Below are positions 1 to 9,414 of a stretch of DNA of 64,000 nt, in pieces. The stretch is from contig CAWGYT010000011.1 in assembly GCA_963826795.1 (NCBI GenBank), forward strand, positions 62,001-126,000, given 5' to 3'. The notes below the pieces were generated by a model, which saw only the letters and a list, made by a program, of their open reading frames with translations, was not told the DNA's origin and did no database searches. Source of the stretch: CAWGYT01 sp963826795. GTDB lineage: Bacteria > Planctomycetota > Planctomycetia > Pirellulales > Pirellulaceae. Both the position numbers and the translations under genes were made by a program. How positions within the stretch are numbered: the stretch's first letter is position 1; the number at the start of each line of letters is the position of its first letter.

Positions 1-1678
1 GCGTCCGCTGCCGATCCGCATCGCCCTCGGCAATCTCGGAAGGGGGCATGGCACGCATCCGAAGATAGGCCTGCAACAACGGCGCGATGCCCTGCTCAGG
101 CTGTCGTGTGACAAAATCCTGCCACTCGGTCATCTGTTGCAGCAACTGACGCAACTGGGAGACGGTCGCCGTCGGAGGCACGTCGCGGCTTAGCAGGCTG
201 AAGATGTGGGCGACGAACGGCGCGGCGAGTGCTTGCTGCTGGTCGGATGTCAGCCGTGTCAAAAGCGGGGCGAAATGGGCCAGTTGCTCGATCGAATCGC
301 ATCGCGGCAACTCGGAAGCGAGGTGCCTCGCCAGCTGCGCAGGGTCTTTCGCGCTGCTTGACATGGCCGCGTACACGCGGTGTAAATCGAGCGTATGGTC
401 GGGGTAAGCCGCTTGCAACCCACGGTAACTTCCCGCCAGTCGCTGGAGATAGTCTTGCGAGTCTTCTTGATCGAAGGGAGGGGTGAGCAGTTGGACCAAG
501 GCGGCCACGGAGGAAGGGCGGGTCGCTGGGTCCGCGTCTGTCGAGTGACCGATAAGTTCGACGGCCAATTGGCGGCCCAGCTCATCCTGTTGCGTGGCCC
601 AGGCCGCCGCCAGTCGACTCCGGATCTGCTCGCGCGACAGTGGCTTCGCGTTGGGGCGAACGGGCCAAATGGGTGCGTTGATCGCCGCCGCGCCGAACAT
701 GCGAATCAGCCCCACGCCGCCGTAGATCTGCGCCGCAGCCAACGAAGACGAAGCCGGGGCCAGTGACTCGTCACGGTCGAATAGCATTTCAAGTGTGTTG
801 ACGTGCCGCATTCCCGACCGCAAGCGGCGCGTCTCCAACTGACTGAAGAACCGGCTGGCCGAGAGCGACAACTCGAGCAGCTGCAAGTCGTCGGACAACG
901 ACTCGGCTCGAGTTGCCCGCGGCATCGGGCGCTGCAGAAGTTCAGCAAGTGTCAGTCGAGCCTCATCGTCTTGATCCAGCGCGAAATGAATGAGCGCTGC
1001 CCGATAGGCCAGCCGCCAAGAATTCGGAAAACGACTTGACCCCGCCTCGGCGATTTGCTGGGCCGCGAACAGGTCGCGGCGATCGAGCAACTCGCCCAAC
1101 AGCTGCAGCGTCTCGTCCTCGGAGGCGGGTTGTGACAACAATTGGTCCCAGATCTTCGCTGCCGCCTCCGGCTGGTTCGCCTGCCGATAGAGGCGCGCCA
1201 ACTGCTCCAGTTGGGCAGGGCTGCGGTCGAACACAACTCGTTGTTGCTGGTAACCAATGGCGTCGGCCAGATTCCCTGTGGTCAGCGACAGTGTTACCAG
1301 CTCACCCAGGATCTCGCTGTCAGCCGGATGTGCGGTTGACAGCGTCACCAATTCTCGACGTGCCGATTCGGGTTGTCCCGTGGCGCGCAACAGGTAGACG
1401 AGGCAGCGTGTCCAGGTATCGCGACGGGCGGGTTCGCGCTGTCTGGCCTCGTCTAATTGTTGCTCAAGCCAGTCGTGCTGTGACGATTCCGTGGCCCAAC
1501 TGAGGACCCAGGCGAGGCCGGAGATCTTTTCGGAGAGTGACGTCGCGACGGTGACGGCTGCGAACGCCTGCTCCAGGGCCGCTGGGGGTCGTTGAGCCGC
1601 GCGGAGCGCCGCCGCGTACTCGCGTCGCACGGCGACGTCATCGGGCGCGACCACGACGGCTCGCGCGAGGGCCGTCAA
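1..1678 (-). CDS. TPR-repeat protein, C-terminal part (partial, runs off the window)
   Basis: This minus-strand frame is open from about position 1690 to the window edge and reads as TPR-like helical repeats rich in Leu, Ala and Gln (for example LARLYRQANQPEAAAKIW). It has no stop in roughly 560 codons. A TTG at 1678 overlaps the stop of the upstream TPR gene, so it could be a coupled second gene. I prefer one broken gene: adding one base at 1689-1690 (CGAATC on the plus strand, a short A run) joins the upstream ...GANHD directly to FERQLTALARAV, a smooth TPR-like read. Function is probably protein-protein scaffolding in the periplasm or at the cell surface. The substrate or partner is unknown and the real C-terminus lies outside the window. 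Confidence 0.7.
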   Translation of the reverse strand, partial: MTALARAVVVAPDDVAVRREYAAALRAAQRPPAALEQAFAAVTVATSLSEKISGLAWVLSWATESSQHDWLEQQLDEARQREPARRDTWTRCLVYLLRATGQPESARRELVTLSTAHPADSEILGELVTLSLTTGNLADAIGYQQQRVVFDRSPAQLEQLARLYRQANQPEAAAKIWDQLLSQPASEDETLQLLGELLDRRDLFAAQQIAEAGSSRFPNSWRLAYRAALIHFALDQDDEARLTLAELLQRPMPRATRAESLSDDLQLLELSLSASRFFSQLETRRLRSGMRHVNTLEMLFDRDESLAPASSSLAAAQIYGGVGLIRMFGAAAINAPIWPVRPNAKPLSREQIRSRLAAAWATQQDELGRQLAVELIGHSTDADPATRPSSVAALVQLLTPPFDQEDSQDYLQRLAGSYRGLQAAYPDHTLDLHRVYAAMSSSAKDPAQLARHLASELPRCDSIEQLAHFAPLLTRLTSDQQQALAAPFVAHIFSLLSRDVPPTATVSQLRQLLQQMTEWQDFVTRQPEQGIAPLLQAYLRMRAMPPSEIAEGDADRQRT

Positions 1679-3933
1679 CTGGCGCTCGAATCGTGGTTTG
1701 CGCCGGCGGTTTGGGCTTGCAGCAAATAGGGCTCCGGATCGCTCGGGAGTCGCTCGATCCAGAGGGCAACCGTGGCGGTCGCGTCCGACGTTTGACCTTG
1801 AGCCTGCTGCAACTCGACTAAACGTCGGAAGTCGTCGCCGGAGGCGGTTGGATCTTGTTGCAGCAACTGCTGATACTGAGCGATCGCTTCCGTCGCGCGG
1901 CCAGCCTGACTTAGTTGCAGCGCATAGCGGCGTCGCAGGTTGGCGTCGGAACGTTCCAGTTCCAACAGGCGTTGCAATGCCTGGAGGGATTCGGCCGGTT
2001 CCGCCGCGAAATCGAGCAACTGTGCCAGGGACCAAAGCGTATCCGGATCGTGGGGACGGTCGGCAAGAACCTGGCGCAGGCGACCAATTTCCTGCTCGAC
2101 GGCGCCCGAAGCCGTCAGCGTATCCAGTCGCAATTGAAGGGCCTGGCGACGCCAGGTCGGATCCTCCTGACGAACAAGTGTCATCCGCTCGCAGGTTGCC
2201 AGAGCCTCGTCATATTCCCGCTTGCTTTGCAGTAGTTCCACCAGTTGCTGCCAGGCGGCAGGGCGAGTGTCGTCCGCCGAGACCGCCTGGCGGGCGGCAT
2301 CGAGCGCGGCGTCCGCATAGCCATATCGCTGCATCGTCCGCGCGGCTTCGAGCCAGGATGGGCCACTCCCGTCGGCTGCCAATTCCCGCCACACGGCTAA
2401 AGCCTGGTCCGAGCGTCCTCGGCGATGGAGAAACTCGCCCCAGTACTCGAAGTAACTCGGCGCCGGGTCGCGTCGTGCGGCCTCGGCATAGAACTGTTCG
2501 GCTGCGTCCAGCAGCAGGGACTCTCGCTGTTGCAACTCCGCGGGCAGCGTCGCGGTCGGCTGTCGCTCGAGCTGCTGGGTGACGCCGGCCGACGCGGTCT
2601 GGCGACAGAGTTCGGCGACTTGCAAGGCCACGGCGGCTTCGTCGGGTCGGCAAGCAGCGGCTCGTTCCCAGGACTCGAGTGCCTGCCGCTGTGCCGCGTC
2701 GCGCGCGACACCTGTCTGTTGAAGTTGCAATTGACCCAGCTGCATCCAAACCTGGGGATCTCTCGGATTTGCCTCGCCCTGTTGCTGAAGGTCCGCGATC
2801 ACGGCGTCGATGTTGCCCTGCCGCAACAGGGCGCCGGTTAGGCCTGCCCGCAGCTGAGCATCGTTGGGTGCCAGGGCACTGGCAGCGCGATATTCCCGCA
2901 CGGCATCGTCGAATCGATCGGCACGCGTCATCGCGCTGGCGAGTTCACTGCGGGCGATCGGATCCTGAGGCGTGCGTGTGACTCGCTGTTGCCAAAAACC
3001 GATCAGTCCGTCGACGCCTTGATCGTCCATCAGCACGCGGGCAAGCAGCCGCCGCAGCTCCTCAGCCCTCCAGCTCTTGGGATCAATACGATCCAGCAGG
3101 ACCGCTAACTGGCCGAGTGACGTCGCCGTGTCACCCTGCTGGAGATGAAGCCGCGCGATCTGGAACTCGGCGTCATACCGCCGCTCAATATCCGACGTGC
3201 TGGCCAACAAGGTTTGCCAAAGTTCGAGTGCCTCGTCGATCGCGCCCAACTGCTGAAGCTGGCTCGCGATCTCGCTCAATACCCGCGGGTCGCGTGCGAA
3301 TCGCTCGGCCAGTTGCTGCCAGACCTTCAACGCCTCGTCGCGCCGGCCCAAGCGTTGCTGCAAGTTGGCGAGCTGTGTGGCGAGCGAAAGGAATTCCGTC
3401 CGCGGAGGATTTTGATCGAGCGCCCGCGTCAGGGCATCGGCCGCCGCGCCGGGATGGTCCAGGCGAAGCAGCGTGTCGGCAAGACGTTCCGGGGCGTAGT
3501 AACCCCGCGGATCAAGCCGCTCGGCAGCCTGGAATGCCTCCGCCGCCTCGGTCCAGCGTCCAAGCCGTTGGCAGACCAGCCCCCAGACCAAGAGGCAATT
3601 GGCATCATCCGGCTGGGCGAGTGCGGTTTGCTCGGCCAGCGCGACCCACTCGGGCTGTTTGCCGGAAGTGGCGTAGTGAGTGAACCACTGGTCAAAGATC
3701 GCACCCGCTCGAGGGCGACGATAGACCGACTGCCGCAGCCGCTCGGCCTTGGCCTCGAACGCCGCTCCGCTCGCCCCCGCTCGCTCTGACGCTGGCTGGG
3801 CCATCAGCCAACTGGGCGATGCCCCCCAAGCGAACGTCGCAGCGGCCAGAAGCAGGCCGACACGGGCCAACCGATCCAGCAAACCGGTGCCATGAGAAGC
3901 CCTGCCGTGTTTCGCGTTACGTCGTGTACTCAA
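1675..3933 (-). CDS. Secreted TPR-repeat protein, N-terminal part
   Basis: A 752-residue frame. It begins with a basic n-region and a hydrophobic stretch ending in WLMAQP (residues about 20-46), a plausible Sec signal peptide with cleavage after AQ. The rest is tandem 34-residue TPR units, with features such as ALxLDP-type turns and A-E-A-x-x-x-F/Y-x-x-A-L helices. TPR proteins act as assembly scaffolds; no catalytic motif is visible. The frame stops at 1675 in the middle of the repeat pattern, and the same pattern continues at once in another frame to the left edge, so the true protein is probably at least 1300 aa. The upstream region is a repeat-rich intergenic stretch, and the gene is divergent from the SdrD-B-type gene at 4528. 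Confidence 0.8.
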   Translation of the reverse strand: MSTRRNAKHGRASHGTGLLDRLARVGLLLAAATFAWGASPSWLMAQPASERAGASGAAFEAKAERLRQSVYRRPRAGAIFDQWFTHYATSGKQPEWVALAEQTALAQPDDANCLLVWGLVCQRLGRWTEAAEAFQAAERLDPRGYYAPERLADTLLRLDHPGAAADALTRALDQNPPRTEFLSLATQLANLQQRLGRRDEALKVWQQLAERFARDPRVLSEIASQLQQLGAIDEALELWQTLLASTSDIERRYDAEFQIARLHLQQGDTATSLGQLAVLLDRIDPKSWRAEELRRLLARVLMDDQGVDGLIGFWQQRVTRTPQDPIARSELASAMTRADRFDDAVREYRAASALAPNDAQLRAGLTGALLRQGNIDAVIADLQQQGEANPRDPQVWMQLGQLQLQQTGVARDAAQRQALESWERAAACRPDEAAVALQVAELCRQTASAGVTQQLERQPTATLPAELQQRESLLLDAAEQFYAEAARRDPAPSYFEYWGEFLHRRGRSDQALAVWRELAADGSGPSWLEAARTMQRYGYADAALDAARQAVSADDTRPAAWQQLVELLQSKREYDEALATCERMTLVRQEDPTWRRQALQLRLDTLTASGAVEQEIGRLRQVLADRPHDPDTLWSLAQLLDFAAEPAESLQALQRLLELERSDANLRRRYALQLSQAGRATEAIAQYQQLLQQDPTASGDDFRRLVELQQAQGQTSDATATVALWIERLPSDPEPYLLQAQTAGANHDSSAS

Positions 3934-3990
3934 CCTGTCCCTCTACTCGTGGTCGGAAACAGCGGTATCTGGTCGAAGGCGGCGATGTCC

Positions 3991-4120
3991 CTTCTCCCCG
4001 TGCGAGAGCCTCCGTCCCTTCTCCCCGTGCGGGAGCCTCCGTCCCTTCTCCCCGTGCGGGAGCCTCCGTCCCTTCTCCCCTTGCGGGAGCCTCTGTCCCT
4101 TCTCCCCTTGCGGGAGAAGG
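3991..4120. repeat. 27-bp tandem repeat, four and a half copies
   Basis: Units starting at 3991, 4018, 4045, 4072 and 4099 (partial) share CTTCTCCCCGTGCGGGAG followed by CCTC(C/T)GTCC. There are no unique spacers, so this is not CRISPR. Frames across it are low-complexity. The core is the reverse complement of the unit at 16179-16555, so this is one dispersed intergenic repeat family present twice in the window in opposite orientation. It lies between the divergent genes at 3933 and 4528. Confidence 0.85.
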
Positions 4121-4527
4121 TGGCCGAAGGCCGGATGAGGGGTGAGGGGTGAGGGGTGAGGGGTCTTCTCGCGACGCGACTCAACCCTCACCCGCCGGCG
4201 ACCCGCAAGCGGGTGCGCCGCCGACCTCTCCCAGGACGGGAGAGGTGACACTCGTTCCCCTCACCCGCCGGCGATTGGCCGACTGCACGTTGCCTTTTCC
4301 CTATGCTTATCTTGACCCCCTCGATCCAACTGCTCAAGCGGGCGCCTCGCCGGCAGGCGGGGCGCACCGCGATTGAGTCGTGCGTGAGGGCACAAGTGGG
4401 GTTCGGATCGGACAACGCTCGACTTCTCAGTCGGAATCTGAAATGCTGGAAGCGTTAAACCCAATCGGTGAGGCGTGGTGTTCTGCACCTCGTTGGAAAC
4501 CGAGCCGATGGAGAAGGGGACCGAGTG
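4121..4527. other. Intergenic stretch with hairpin-forming repeat remnants
   Basis: Holds a short GGGGTGA tandem run near 4137-4160. It also has a palindrome with arms ACCTCTCCC (4224-4232) and GGGAGAGGT (4238-4246), the same palindrome type found in the 16.1-16.6 kb repeat. No convincing gene was seen. The leader of the gene at 4528, including a GAGAAGGGGA Shine-Dalgarno-like site at 4511-4520, lies at its right end. Confidence 0.6.
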
Positions 4528-7500
4528 ATGCGTTTGAAACTAGCAGTTGGGCGTTCTTGCCTCAAGTCACGGAGCCAGCGCACCGCGCCGCGCCGGATGT
4601 CGCTCGCGGGCCGTTTCGCTCTCGGTCACGAGCTGCTCGAAAGCCGGCGGTTGTTGGCCGGCGACGGCGCCTTGGTCGACCCGATTCCCCCCGAGATGGG
4701 ATTCGGGACGGTGCAAGGACAGAAGTGGGAAGATCTGAACGGCGATGGGACTCGGGACCCGAACGAACCAGGGCTGGCAGGGGTGCGGATTTACGCCGAC
4801 CTGAATCGAAATGGCCGATTGGATCCCCAAGAACCCATTGCGGTCACCGCACGGGATCTGCCGGAAACGGACTTTGACGAAGCCGGGTTCTACGTGTTGG
4901 AGAGTGTCCCGGCGGGCGAACAGGTGATCCGCGAGGTTGTTCCGGCGGGCTACATTCAGACTTACCCTGGTGAGGAATTCTTGCCGCCGACGGGGTCGCG
5001 GCCGGACATTCCGCCAGCCGACGATTTGGTGGCGCGCGTCGAGCCCGCGTGGCTGGACTTGTCGGTCGAGCCCGGCGAAACCGCCCTGGTGGACGTTTCG
5101 CTGACGATTGAGCCGGTCTGTGTTCGGGCCGTCCGATTGGATGTGATTTCCTACGACTCGAACGTCACGGTCGAAAACCTGTCGGGGATCCAGCTGAACG
5201 GCTGCGGCGGCGACGTCTCGGTGTTTGAACTGGCAATTTCGCCGACGAGCCGAGTCGGCCGGTTTGACTTGGTCTTTATTGACGCGGAGAACGGCAGCCA
5301 GTACGCGACGATCCCGGTTGAAAACTCGCTCTTGCCTTGGACCATGGGCGGTCACCGTGTGTTTGTCGACCCGGGGCAAGCTGTTGGCGGGATTGACTTC
5401 GGCAACGCACGTGTGTCGGGGTCGGTCATCGAAGGCCGTAGTTGGCTCGACCGCGACGGGGACGGCGTGGCGGGGGAGGATGAGCCCGGGTTGGCTGGCG
5501 TCACGATTTATGCGGACTTGAACCGCAACGGCCAGCTTGATCGAAACGAGCCTCGAACCGGTACGACGCGGGATGATCCGCGCACGGAGCAAGACGAGGC
5601 GGGGCGCTATCGCTTGGCGGGGCTCGCACCGGGTGAATACGAGATCCGCGAAGTGGTCCCACCCGACTATCGACAGACGTTTCCAGGAGTTGGTGCCCGT
5701 GTGGTCGATTCGTCGAGTGAATCGATGAACTCGGGAATCGCGCGAGAGCTGGAGCTGAGTGGGATCCGTGCGGCGGTTAGCGACGTGGCGGCGGTGAATT
5801 CCTGGTCGGCCGATTTGGAGCTGACGGTGGTGTGGCCCGACAGCTGTGGCGCGCTGATCGATGCCGCCACATCGCATGTGGTTGTGGGCGATCACATCCT
5901 GGTCGAGCTTTCCGGCCAGCAGGTCGGCGAGGTCTGTGCGGACGTCATTTCGCCCCAGACCATTGAACTCAACCTGGACGGGCTGCGCGAAGGGACCTAC
6001 CACGTCGTTGCGGTTCTGCAGGAGTTGCTGCCGGGTGCTGACGATGATGTCCCGACGCTGTCGACCGTGGCGCTGGTCCGACTGGGCGGGCCCGGAGCGC
6101 ACCGGGTGATACTCCAGCGAGATGAAATCGTCAGCGGAGTCGATTTCGGCAACTACTCGACACTTCGACCGGCCTCGGTGTCCGGCGTGAAATGGCTGGA
6201 TCGAGATGGCAACGGGGTTCGCGATCGGGACGAGCCTGGGTTGTCGGGCGTCACGATCTACGTCGATCTCAACCAGAACGGCGAACTCGACGCCGACGAG
6301 CCGTCCGCCGTGTCGCAAGCCGATGATCCCGCGACGGTGGTTGATGAGGCGGGTCAATATTCGATCGACGACGTGATGCCCGGCACGTATCTGCTGCGCG
6401 AACTGGTGCCCGCCGGCTACCTGCAGACCTACCCGGTGCCGGAGTTCTGGCTCGGATGGCTCGACCCGGACGCCCCGCCGCAGGTCTGGCCCTGGCAAGG
6501 AGCTCATCAGATTCGCCTCCGATCCGGCGAGGCGCTGACGGGAATCGATTTCGGAAATCAGCCGATCGAGCCCAGTTCGATCGAGGGAACGAAATGGCTG
6601 GATCGCGATGGCGACCGGCGGCGCGGCGACGACGAACCGGGCATCGCCGGCGTCACGATTTATGTGGACCGGAACCTGAACCGGCAACTCGACGCCGACG
6701 AACCTCGCACGCAAACCGACGCGGCGGGGCAGTACCAATTAGGCGGTTTGGTGCCCGGGTACTACGTGGTGCGCGAGGTGGTGCCGGACGGCTATGAGCA
6801 AACTTTCCCGGGGCCGTTTCCCATCTGGTTGGCCCCGGACCAAGCCGGATTGCCCGACGTGCTGCCGTTTGATGTCGAGGAAGGGTACGGCATCGTCCTG
6901 GGAAGCGGCGTGACGCTGTCCAACCTGGACTTTGGCAATCGCCCCTTGCCCGAGCCCGCGAGTGTCCGCGGGGTCGTGTGGCAGGACACTAACGCCAGTG
7001 GCACGCGCGAGGACGACGAGCCGGGAATGCCGGGCGTGGTGGTCTACGCAGATTTAAACGGCAATCTTCGGCTGGATGGTCGGGAGCCGCGTGCCCGCAC
7101 GACGGATGACGATCCGCAAACCGCCGAGATCGACGAATCGGGGCGGTACGAGCTCGCCGGCCTACGACCGGGAAATCAGGTGATCCGTCAATTGACACCC
7201 GTGGAATTCGAGCAGACCTACCCGCGGGGCAACGCAACTCAGTGGGAGGTCTGGAGCGACTTTCTTTTGCCGGGGCGGGCCCTGGGGCTGGAACTGCTGA
7301 ACGCGGAACTGGATCCAGCGGCCGACGGCGAGCTGGGCTTGGAGTTGACGTTCGGGGTGGTTTGGCCGGACGGTTGCGGCGCGATTCTGCGCGAGGAAAC
7401 GCAAGTGGAGTCGGGAGGCGAGCTGATTCACGTGGGACTGGTGGGGACGCAAGTCGGCGAGTTCTGCACGTTGGCGCTGAAGGACGAGATCATTTCGGTT

Positions 7501-8136
7501 CACGTTCCCAATGCCGGCCCGGGCGCGTATCAGTTGGAGGTGCAGCTGCGCGAGGCGGATCCGGCGGGCGGGCTGATCGAGACGTTCATGTTGTCGGGCC
7601 GAATTGACGTGGGGTTGGGCACCGGTCATGCCGTGGACCTCAAGCCCGGCGAGACGATTGAAGGCCAGGATTTCGGAAATCGGCGGGTCGAGCGACCGGT
7701 GCCGACGCCCGAGGAAATGGCCGATCTGGACGCCGATGGCTCGTTGGGGGCGGCCGATATCAACCTGCTTGCCGCAGCGCTTCGCGCGGGCGATGCTCAG
7801 CTGCCCGCTCACGATCTATCCGGCGATGGTCGGGTCGATTTGGGCGACTACGAATACCTTGTCCTCGATCTGATGGGGCGTCCGTTTGGTGACTCGAACC
7901 TGGACGGACGGTTCGATTCATCCGACCTGGTCGAAGTCTTTCAGCGAGGGCACTACGAGGATGACATCCCGGGTGCATCCCACTGGGAGGACGGCGATTG
8001 GAACGGGGATGGCGAGTTCGATTCGGGCGATCTCGTGTTCGCGATGCAGCACGGCGCATACGAGCGATCGCAGGACCTGGATCTGCTCGATCCCGCGGCC
8101 GCCGACGGATTCTTCTCGGACTACCGCCGCAGGTAG
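4528..8136 (+). CDS. Secreted SdrD B-like repeat protein with dockerin/EF-hand tail
   Basis: About 1202 aa. I chose the ATG at 4528 because GAGAAGGGGA lies 7 nt upstream. Residues 37-45 read LESRRLLAG, the planctomycete LEPR-xLL N-terminal motif. Five SdrD-B/Cna-B-like modules follow, each with a K/S-WLDRDGDG-type calcium site, E-PGLAGV, D-x-N-x-N-G-x-L-D and a closing REVVPAGY-QTYP-like strand. They start near 4711, 5434, 6184, 6589 and 6964. Two extra modules with VVWPDxCGA cores lie at about 5750-6110 and 7260-7620. The C-terminus (7715-8090) carries dockerin/EF-hand loops such as DLDADGSLGAADIN and DWNGDGEFDSGDL. Likely a calcium-stabilised surface or matrix protein. No enzyme domain is visible. 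It converges on the next gene with a 16-bp overlap. Confidence 0.88.
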   Translation: MRLKLAVGRSCLKSRSQRTAPRRMSLAGRFALGHELLESRRLLAGDGALVDPIPPEMGFGTVQGQKWEDLNGDGTRDPNEPGLAGVRIYADLNRNGRLDPQEPIAVTARDLPETDFDEAGFYVLESVPAGEQVIREVVPAGYIQTYPGEEFLPPTGSRPDIPPADDLVARVEPAWLDLSVEPGETALVDVSLTIEPVCVRAVRLDVISYDSNVTVENLSGIQLNGCGGDVSVFELAISPTSRVGRFDLVFIDAENGSQYATIPVENSLLPWTMGGHRVFVDPGQAVGGIDFGNARVSGSVIEGRSWLDRDGDGVAGEDEPGLAGVTIYADLNRNGQLDRNEPRTGTTRDDPRTEQDEAGRYRLAGLAPGEYEIREVVPPDYRQTFPGVGARVVDSSSESMNSGIARELELSGIRAAVSDVAAVNSWSADLELTVVWPDSCGALIDAATSHVVVGDHILVELSGQQVGEVCADVISPQTIELNLDGLREGTYHVVAVLQELLPGADDDVPTLSTVALVRLGGPGAHRVILQRDEIVSGVDFGNYSTLRPASVSGVKWLDRDGNGVRDRDEPGLSGVTIYVDLNQNGELDADEPSAVSQADDPATVVDEAGQYSIDDVMPGTYLLRELVPAGYLQTYPVPEFWLGWLDPDAPPQVWPWQGAHQIRLRSGEALTGIDFGNQPIEPSSIEGTKWLDRDGDRRRGDDEPGIAGVTIYVDRNLNRQLDADEPRTQTDAAGQYQLGGLVPGYYVVREVVPDGYEQTFPGPFPIWLAPDQAGLPDVLPFDVEEGYGIVLGSGVTLSNLDFGNRPLPEPASVRGVVWQDTNASGTREDDEPGMPGVVVYADLNGNLRLDGREPRARTTDDDPQTAEIDESGRYELAGLRPGNQVIRQLTPVEFEQTYPRGNATQWEVWSDFLLPGRALGLELLNAELDPAADGELGLELTFGVVWPDGCGAILREETQVESGGELIHVGLVGTQVGEFCTLALKDEIISVHVPNAGPGAYQLEVQLREADPAGGLIETFMLSGRIDVGLGTGHAVDLKPGETIEGQDFGNRRVERPVPTPEEMADLDADGSLGAADINLLAAALRAGDAQLPAHDLSGDGRVDLGDYEYLVLDLMGRPFGDSNLDGRFDSSDLVEVFQRGHYEDDIPGASHWEDGDWNGDGEFDSGDLVFAMQHGAYERSQDLDLLDPAAADGFFSDYRRR

Positions 8137-8987
8137 ATTGCCTGGACGGCGATCTGAATGTCACCTTGGGTATGGACCTCGTACGACGCGGCGTCCGGGC
8201 CATGGGTCTCGGAGGCCGCCACGGGTCCCGAAAGATTGACGGCCAGCGTTCGGCACGAGTCAATTTCGATCACGTGCTGGCCTTGCAGTTTCATCGAGAT
8301 GCCCGATTGCTGCGGATCCTCGGCCACCAGCATCAATTCAAACACGGCCGACGCCGGCTGATTGCCCTGTGCCCGGCGGATGCTCGCCAGTCGCATCCGA
8401 AAATCGCTGACGGAGTTGGCGGTCTCGGCGAAGCCAAGCAGTTCTCGGGCGAGCGCGGCGGGCAATTCCAACTTGTCTCCGACGCGAATCGTCTTACCGT
8501 TGAAGAATTCGGCGATCGGGTTGGGCATTCCAAAGGTGGCCATGTTATCGGTCACGATCGCCAACTCCTCGGGCGGCGGTGCCGAGCCATCGGGGTAAGA
8601 GATCTCCAGGTCGTCCCCCTGTCGGGTGACGAGATACGTTTTGCCCGTGACGGGTTGTTGTGACGCCTGCGGCTCGGCCCCTGCCGACTTGAGTGAGACC
8701 TCCGACTCCCGATACGTGACCTTGGCCCGGCGGGGCCCGCCGGGTTCGACCTGCAGCACGGTCAGCTCGCGCGACTGCTTCCGAACCAGCTCCTGGTTCT
8801 GTTCTTGAATGATCTGACCACCCTGGCGGATGGAAAGTACCAGCTCCAGATCGCATGTCAGCAGCTGGCGGGCGGTATCTCCGGGCTGAGCCGCTCGTTT
8901 GCGAAAGACAACGGCCTCTTGAGCGACGCCTCGGATCGGCAGGATGGCAAGCAGGGCCAGGGACCCGATGAATGAGCCGCGGCGCAT
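8121..8987 (-). CDS. Secreted protein of unknown function (288 aa)
   Basis: The start at 8987 is supported by AAGGAAG about 5 nt upstream; a longer in-frame start at 9017 has no such site. Residues 1-23 form a clean signal peptide (MRRGSFIGSLALLAILPIRGVAQ minus its last residues) with cleavage after AQ. The mature part is mostly beta-type sequence without cysteines or catalytic motifs. It resembles planctomycete secreted proteins of the DUF6263 type in general character, but I cannot confirm that family. It may be a periplasmic or surface beta-rich protein. The 3' end overlaps the convergent SdrD-B gene. Confidence 0.72.
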   Translation of the reverse strand: MRRGSFIGSLALLAILPIRGVAQEAVVFRKRAAQPGDTARQLLTCDLELVLSIRQGGQIIQEQNQELVRKQSRELTVLQVEPGGPRRAKVTYRESEVSLKSAGAEPQASQQPVTGKTYLVTRQGDDLEISYPDGSAPPPEELAIVTDNMATFGMPNPIAEFFNGKTIRVGDKLELPAALARELLGFAETANSVSDFRMRLASIRRAQGNQPASAVFELMLVAEDPQQSGISMKLQGQHVIEIDSCRTLAVNLSGPVAASETHGPDAASYEVHTQGDIQIAVQAIYLRR

Positions 8988-9321
8988 GGGAACTTCCTTG
9001 TTCTGGGGGACGTGCAATTGGGGGCGACGTGCAAGGGGGCCATGTCAACCGCCATGGTCCCCGCGGTGAGCGGACAGCCCGACGAGAGGCGGGCCGCGAT
9101 CTGGGGCCGAGGGACGTTGCGGTCCGACCCCGCGCGCGTCAAGAGCTCCGTTCTCGGCCCATTCCGCCCCGTGGCGGCGGATTGTTTGAGAAAGGCGGTG
9201 TCCACGTCAAGGTTAATTTTCGTAAACGGCGCCCGGAAATTGTTGAAGTTGGGCTTGTGGGCGGGGCAGGAAAAGCCATAACGAGCAGTTATTGCGCATT
9301 TTATTTGCGTTGCCGCCAAAT

Positions 9322-9327
9322 TATAAT
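9322..9327 (+). promoter_or_regulatory. Possible -10 element (TATAAT) ahead of the VTC operon
   Basis: A perfect TATAAT sits in an unusually AT-rich patch (9285-9365) of an otherwise GC-rich 427-bp gap between 8988 and 9414. It is about 88 bp before the GTG at 9415. I see no good -35 hexamer at the expected spacing, so the call is weak. The rest of the gap holds no recognisable gene. Confidence 0.3.
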
Positions 9328-9414
9328 GAGTCTCGTGAATTTATCGCGAATTTTGGCTAAGCTAAGAGGCTTTGGAAATCCCCCTCGAGGAAGAACAGCA
9401 AAGGCGATGGAGCT

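Noticed and set aside
4567..6738. 723-codon minus-strand frame opposite the SdrD-B gene
   Set aside because: Low-complexity Arg/Val-rich translation without motifs; the plus strand encodes clear calcium-binding repeats and a dockerin tail.
7715..8090. Dockerin loops as evidence for a cellulosome
   Set aside because: No cohesin or glycosidase domain is present; such loops are common calcium-binding tails in planctomycete surface proteins.
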